Shown piece after piece: positions 60,577-64,000 of a stretch of DNA of 64,000 bases (positions are counted from its first letter, which is position 1; each line of letters opens with the position of its first letter). The stretch spans positions 37,800,501 to 37,864,500 of the forward strand of contig CM076154.1 in assembly GCA_038025085.1 (NCBI GenBank). The letters run 5' to 3'. The notes below the pieces were generated by a model, which had not been told where the DNA came from, did no database searches, and saw nothing but the letters and a program-made list of their open reading frames with translations. This DNA comes from Tetragonia tetragonoides. Its lineage: Eukaryota > Streptophyta > Magnoliopsida > Caryophyllales > Aizoaceae. The position numbers and the translations under genes are program-made.

Positions 60577-60800
60577 ATTGTTGGTATCTCTGCTGAAGAC
60601 CAGCAAAAATATGGAACAGCATTTTGACCATGAGGATGAGCTTGTCAGCCACTGGCCACATTTCTAGGAAATCAATTTATTTGCTTAAAGCTTATTTACA
60701 TGAATATGCAGATTATCCCAATATCAGCAATCCAGCACTAATTCAACTAATTTGCTACAGGATGATCTTACTAATGAGTTTGTGACCTCTGTTTAAGAAG
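60577..60800 (+). pseudogene. eIF5B pseudogene, last exons (copy downstream of gene D)
   Basis: After TTTGCAG the sequence reads IVGISAEDQQKYG, then a one-base insertion shifts the frame before DHEDELVSH. A final block at about 60761 reads DDLTNEF. It matches blocks 2 and 3 of the copy at 1756-2032 and is likewise broken. Confidence 0.7.
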
Positions 60801-61332
60801 AACAATATTGACTGATACGGCAGCCTTCCAATCCAATTTGCTTGTTTATCTTCTGCGTGTTTTGACACAATACCAAGGCCTCTTCAACTTGTACATCTCT
60901 AATACTCGTCGAAAAACTCCCAACAATAATAAAAGACGGCTCTGTTTTGATATTTTTTATTTTTATTTTATTTAATGTCTTCTTTTTTTTTTTAATTTGG
61001 TTTTGGATGACGGTGGGTGGTGGACTGGTGGATGGTGGGTCAACGGTGGATGGTAATTCTTGGCTACTCCCTCTCACATTATATTTATTTTATATTTTAT
61101 AATTTTTTCAAAATATAGTAAAATTTATTATTACTAATCCACCACTTCGTTCTTGGAAACCCATAGTGGGTAGTAGCAAAAGGTAGGTGGTGACTAGTGG
61201 GAGTTGTAACATGTACATTGAACAACCGCTATTTAGTTTTCTATTTTTACATGATATAATTAGTGGCAATTTAAAATAATGTGATAATATATTTGAATAA
61301 GTTACACCGAATAACTCGTTAACACAACTATA

Positions 61333-61532
61333 ATTTTTTTTTATTTATTCACTATCAAGGGTATCCATCGTCGATCATAGTGACTATTTCTCCGCGCTGA
61401 CTTGTAGGCACCTCAAACGGTGGGATAAATGGTCAATAAATTTAAAGTTGTTTTATCTCCAAGACGAGATTCGAACCCTTGATCTTGGTTAAGGGTGGAT
61501 GAGTACCTACCACTCAACCACACTTTCTTGTT
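61333..61532 (-). mobile_element. tRNA-derived SINE
   Basis: Flanked by an 11-bp target-site duplication ACACAACTATA (61322-61332 and 61533-61543). On the minus strand it has an A-box TGGTTGAGTGG, a B-box GGTTCGAATCT and an A-rich tail (AATAAATAAAAAAAA). The gene A flank (near 2895) has the uninterrupted site. Confidence 0.88.
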
Positions 61533-61712
61533 ACACAACTATAGTCTATGCCAATGTGATAAAAAATATTTGAACAAGAAAATGAAAGGAGAGAGGAGAA
61601 AGAGAATATAGTATTTAGTATCTTCACGGAAAATGAAAAAATCTTGGGAATAAATTAATGGAAGCTGTTGCCTGTTTTAGCCCTTCATATAAAGGCAAAG
61701 AAGTGAAGAACC

Positions 61713-64000
61713 TCAACCATCTTCGACAACTTTAGGCTGGATAATAACGCCTTTGATTATCACCCCGGGCTCAATCTCACGTAACTTGAAGCTAATCTTT
61801 CCAATATTTTCAGGGGATGTCTGGAATTCACCAATCGAAAGCCGTATCCATGTCTCTCTTGGCTGGTGACCCAACTGGTGTTCCTGGTCCAGAGAGTTCC
61901 TATTAGGAAGACAGAGAACAGAAGCAGCAGGCCACCTCCATACACTCTCTTTATCAGCAGATTTTGGCAACATGATCTCATAAGCAACTTCGTATGTGAC
62001 TTGCGGAGAGAGATATCGAGTGTTGAAGTTTCCGGGCACTTCAAACGCGTAATCATAACACTTGACTGTGCCAACTGTGATAGATACACCACTGCTGCTG
62101 CTGCAGAGAAACAGTATCGATTGTGTTGAAACCAACTCAAACAAAAGCAAGCTAGACGTCTTTATTATCAAATATCGATGTGTATATGAGATCTCTATGT
62201 AAATTGAAATATTGTGTATGCAACGCCCAAGTTTAGAGCTCCATGCATGCAGGATTATTCCCAATAAGTTCACTTCCTCTTATTCATCTTTGTTTTATAT
62301 ATTGACATGTAAATATGTAGCTTGCACAAGCACACACATTACCATCTATTTTTAAGGAAAAATAAATAAACAAATTTGCATGCCATACCTGTCTGTGATC
62401 TCACTCAAGTCCCAGCAGTCGTGTGTGGTCGGTGACACCCAAGGAGGACGATCAAGCAGGAGATTATCATCCCGAGCGGGGGGATCCAGAGACAAGAGGT
62501 CGTGGGCATACAACATGAAGCAGTTAATATAACGATCTTTTTGGTTAATGACCGAGTATCTCTGCATTGATGAGCATCACAAATTGAATTAAAACGGCCA
62601 ATCAACAAACATATTTCGATTAGGTAAAAGTCTGAACATTCAAGGAAGAAAATAAATAAAACTTGAGGAATATAATGTAGGTGTGACGTGAACTTGCTTC
62701 ATGACCGAGTATCTTTGCTTTAGATAAATTTCACAAAAGGAATGGAATGAATTAAAACTTGTGTAGATATTAACCCCCAAAATTGCCTCCGGTTTTAGGA
62801 TGGTTGAAGAACTTACCTGCTTCTTGTCATTCAGGAAAACCCCAGCACTGAGCTGCTCATATAGCTTGCGTATAGAGGATGCATCAATGGGGTAGTCACA
62901 CATTTCTATGATTGCGTCATAACTGTGAGACAGCCTAAACTTTTTGTCTGACCATCCGTTTTCTTCTGCTTTTTGGCGAAAGTCCATGGTCACACCAAAA
63001 AGTTCCATTTTCTGGAGGGTAGTAACAAACAACAAGCCATCTGGGAACTCCAGCTTCTTACAGTGTGTAATCTCTAGCTTCTTAAGACATGACATTGCAG
63101 CTTGCTCTATCCTCCACGTGACCAAGTTTTGGAAGTCCACTAGGTAAAGCTCTTCAAGCTGGGGAAAGGAGCCGGGCTCACTGGCAAACGAGGACCCAAC
63201 ATAAAAATTTGATAGTTTGAGGAGCTTCAGGTGAGTTAGTGCCCCAAGGGCCAACATGGGGTCTCCATTGTTCAGCAGACTATCCTTCAAATCTAACTTG
63301 ATAAGGTTAGCAGGCAATAAGAGAGACAGTTGCATGGATATGGATCCTATTAGAGTCAGTTTATGTAGGTGTTGATGGCAAGAGAGAGGCTTCACATGCT
63401 GCTGTAAGGTTACGCCTTCACTCAACCTACAATGTAGTGTGTGTAGCCTCATGAGGCTTGGGCTACTAAAGACGGATTTCAAATCCTCTTCCGTTGACAC
63501 AGACACCCTAAGCTTTTTCAGACTGGTGCTGAGCATTGGCATCCCCCTTGACAGCCACTGGACCCCTTTACTTCCGTCCTGCTTTAGACCCCACAAAATC
63601 TGCAAGCTACTCATGGCATCCAGCTTCAACTGGTCCTCTACCCTCCAAGGGTGGTCCATCGGCAAAAATAGATGCCTAAGTCGCATAAGCTTCCCCAACT
63701 CTTTAGGGATTACTATTGATACATCACAACTAGAGTCGATGTTCCTGTAGTCTAAGGTCAATAAGTGGCTCAACCCTCCAATTGTTCTGGGGAGTTCTGT
63801 AATATTTGTGGCCCGTATTCCAAGATATCTCAAGTGTATTAATTTCCCAATTTTTTCTGGCAAGGTACCACAAGCCGTCTTAATACCCCACAGATTTAAC
63901 ACTCTAAGCAGCTCAAAGCGCTGGTGAACAACTCCCAACTCCGCCATCTCCAATTTGTCTTTGTAATCATAAGCAGTATGTGAGACACTAGATTGCGTCA
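61713..64000 (-). CDS. Gene D: NLR-PP2 receptor, 3' part (LRR and PP2; runs off the window)
   Basis: Visible exons: 64000-62817 (LRR, open to the window edge), 62561-62389 and 62100-61713. Phases agree: 0 after the LRR exon, 2 after the middle exon. The sequence is close to genes A and C, with CAG where C has TAG. The PP2 exons read RYSVINQKDRYINCFMLYAH, then LSPQVTYEVAYEIML, then WIRLSIGEFQTSPENIG and GVIIKGVIIQPKVVEDG, with no internal duplication. CC and NB-ARC must lie beyond 64000. The remaining copy appears functional. Confidence 0.88.

Noticed and set aside
61441..61520. A tRNA gene suggested by A- and B-box sequences
   Set aside because: No cloverleaf can be completed. The poly-A tail and 11-bp target duplication show a SINE.

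Overview
This window is nuclear DNA of a flowering plant, most likely a eudicot. The evidence is spliced genes with consensus GT-AG borders, CC-NB-ARC-LRR immune receptors of the RPP8/RPP13-like type, and plant Copia, Gypsy, Helitron, MULE, hAT, LINE and SINE sequences. I cannot name the species.

The core is a head-to-tail cluster of four related NLR genes, all on the minus strand: A (3111-8030), B (11805-16709), C (24510-32290) and D (61713 to beyond the right edge). In all four, the LRR exon is followed by two short exons that encode a complete phloem-protein-2 (PP2/Nictaba-type lectin) domain. The architecture is therefore CC / NB-ARC / LRR / PP2, an NLR with a C-terminal integrated domain. 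I reconstructed every splice junction and checked its phase. A (1143 aa) and B (1122 aa) are open from start to stop. D is open as far as it is visible.

Gene C is the most unusual object. Its NB-ARC exon holds three tandem in-frame copies of the nucleotide-binding module, each with a P-loop, in one 3141-nt open exon. Each internal junction carries an acceptor-like ATGCAG followed nine bases later by a GTAAGT donor-like site, and splicing between them would stay in frame. C also has one TAG in its LRR exon and a 57-bp duplication in its PP2 exon.

The duplicated unit carries neighbours with it. The last exons and 3' region of an eIF5B pseudogene lie downstream of A and D, with shorter traces downstream of C. 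Pieces of an unrecognised gene, with a 336-nt first exon, lie upstream of A, B and C. Relics of PP2 (10.4 kb) and of the LRR exon (19.7 kb) mark old duplication junctions. Upstream of C, about 4 kb is duplicated in tandem (32.4-36.8 and 36.8-44.0 kb).

Mobile elements fill the rest, and several have exact target-site duplications or empty sites. They are a Helitron (21581-24335), two MULE-like elements (19765-20554 and 33577-34306), hAT-like elements (30396-31688, 32684-33352 and 38206-38858), a TRIM (37051-38153), a 5'-truncated LINE (20675-21242), a SINE (61333-61532), a rearranged Copia element with inverted LTRs (40212-43775), and a roughly 300-bp satellite array (46.5-59.65 kb) split by a 5.8-kb non-autonomous Gypsy-type element (51019-56837).
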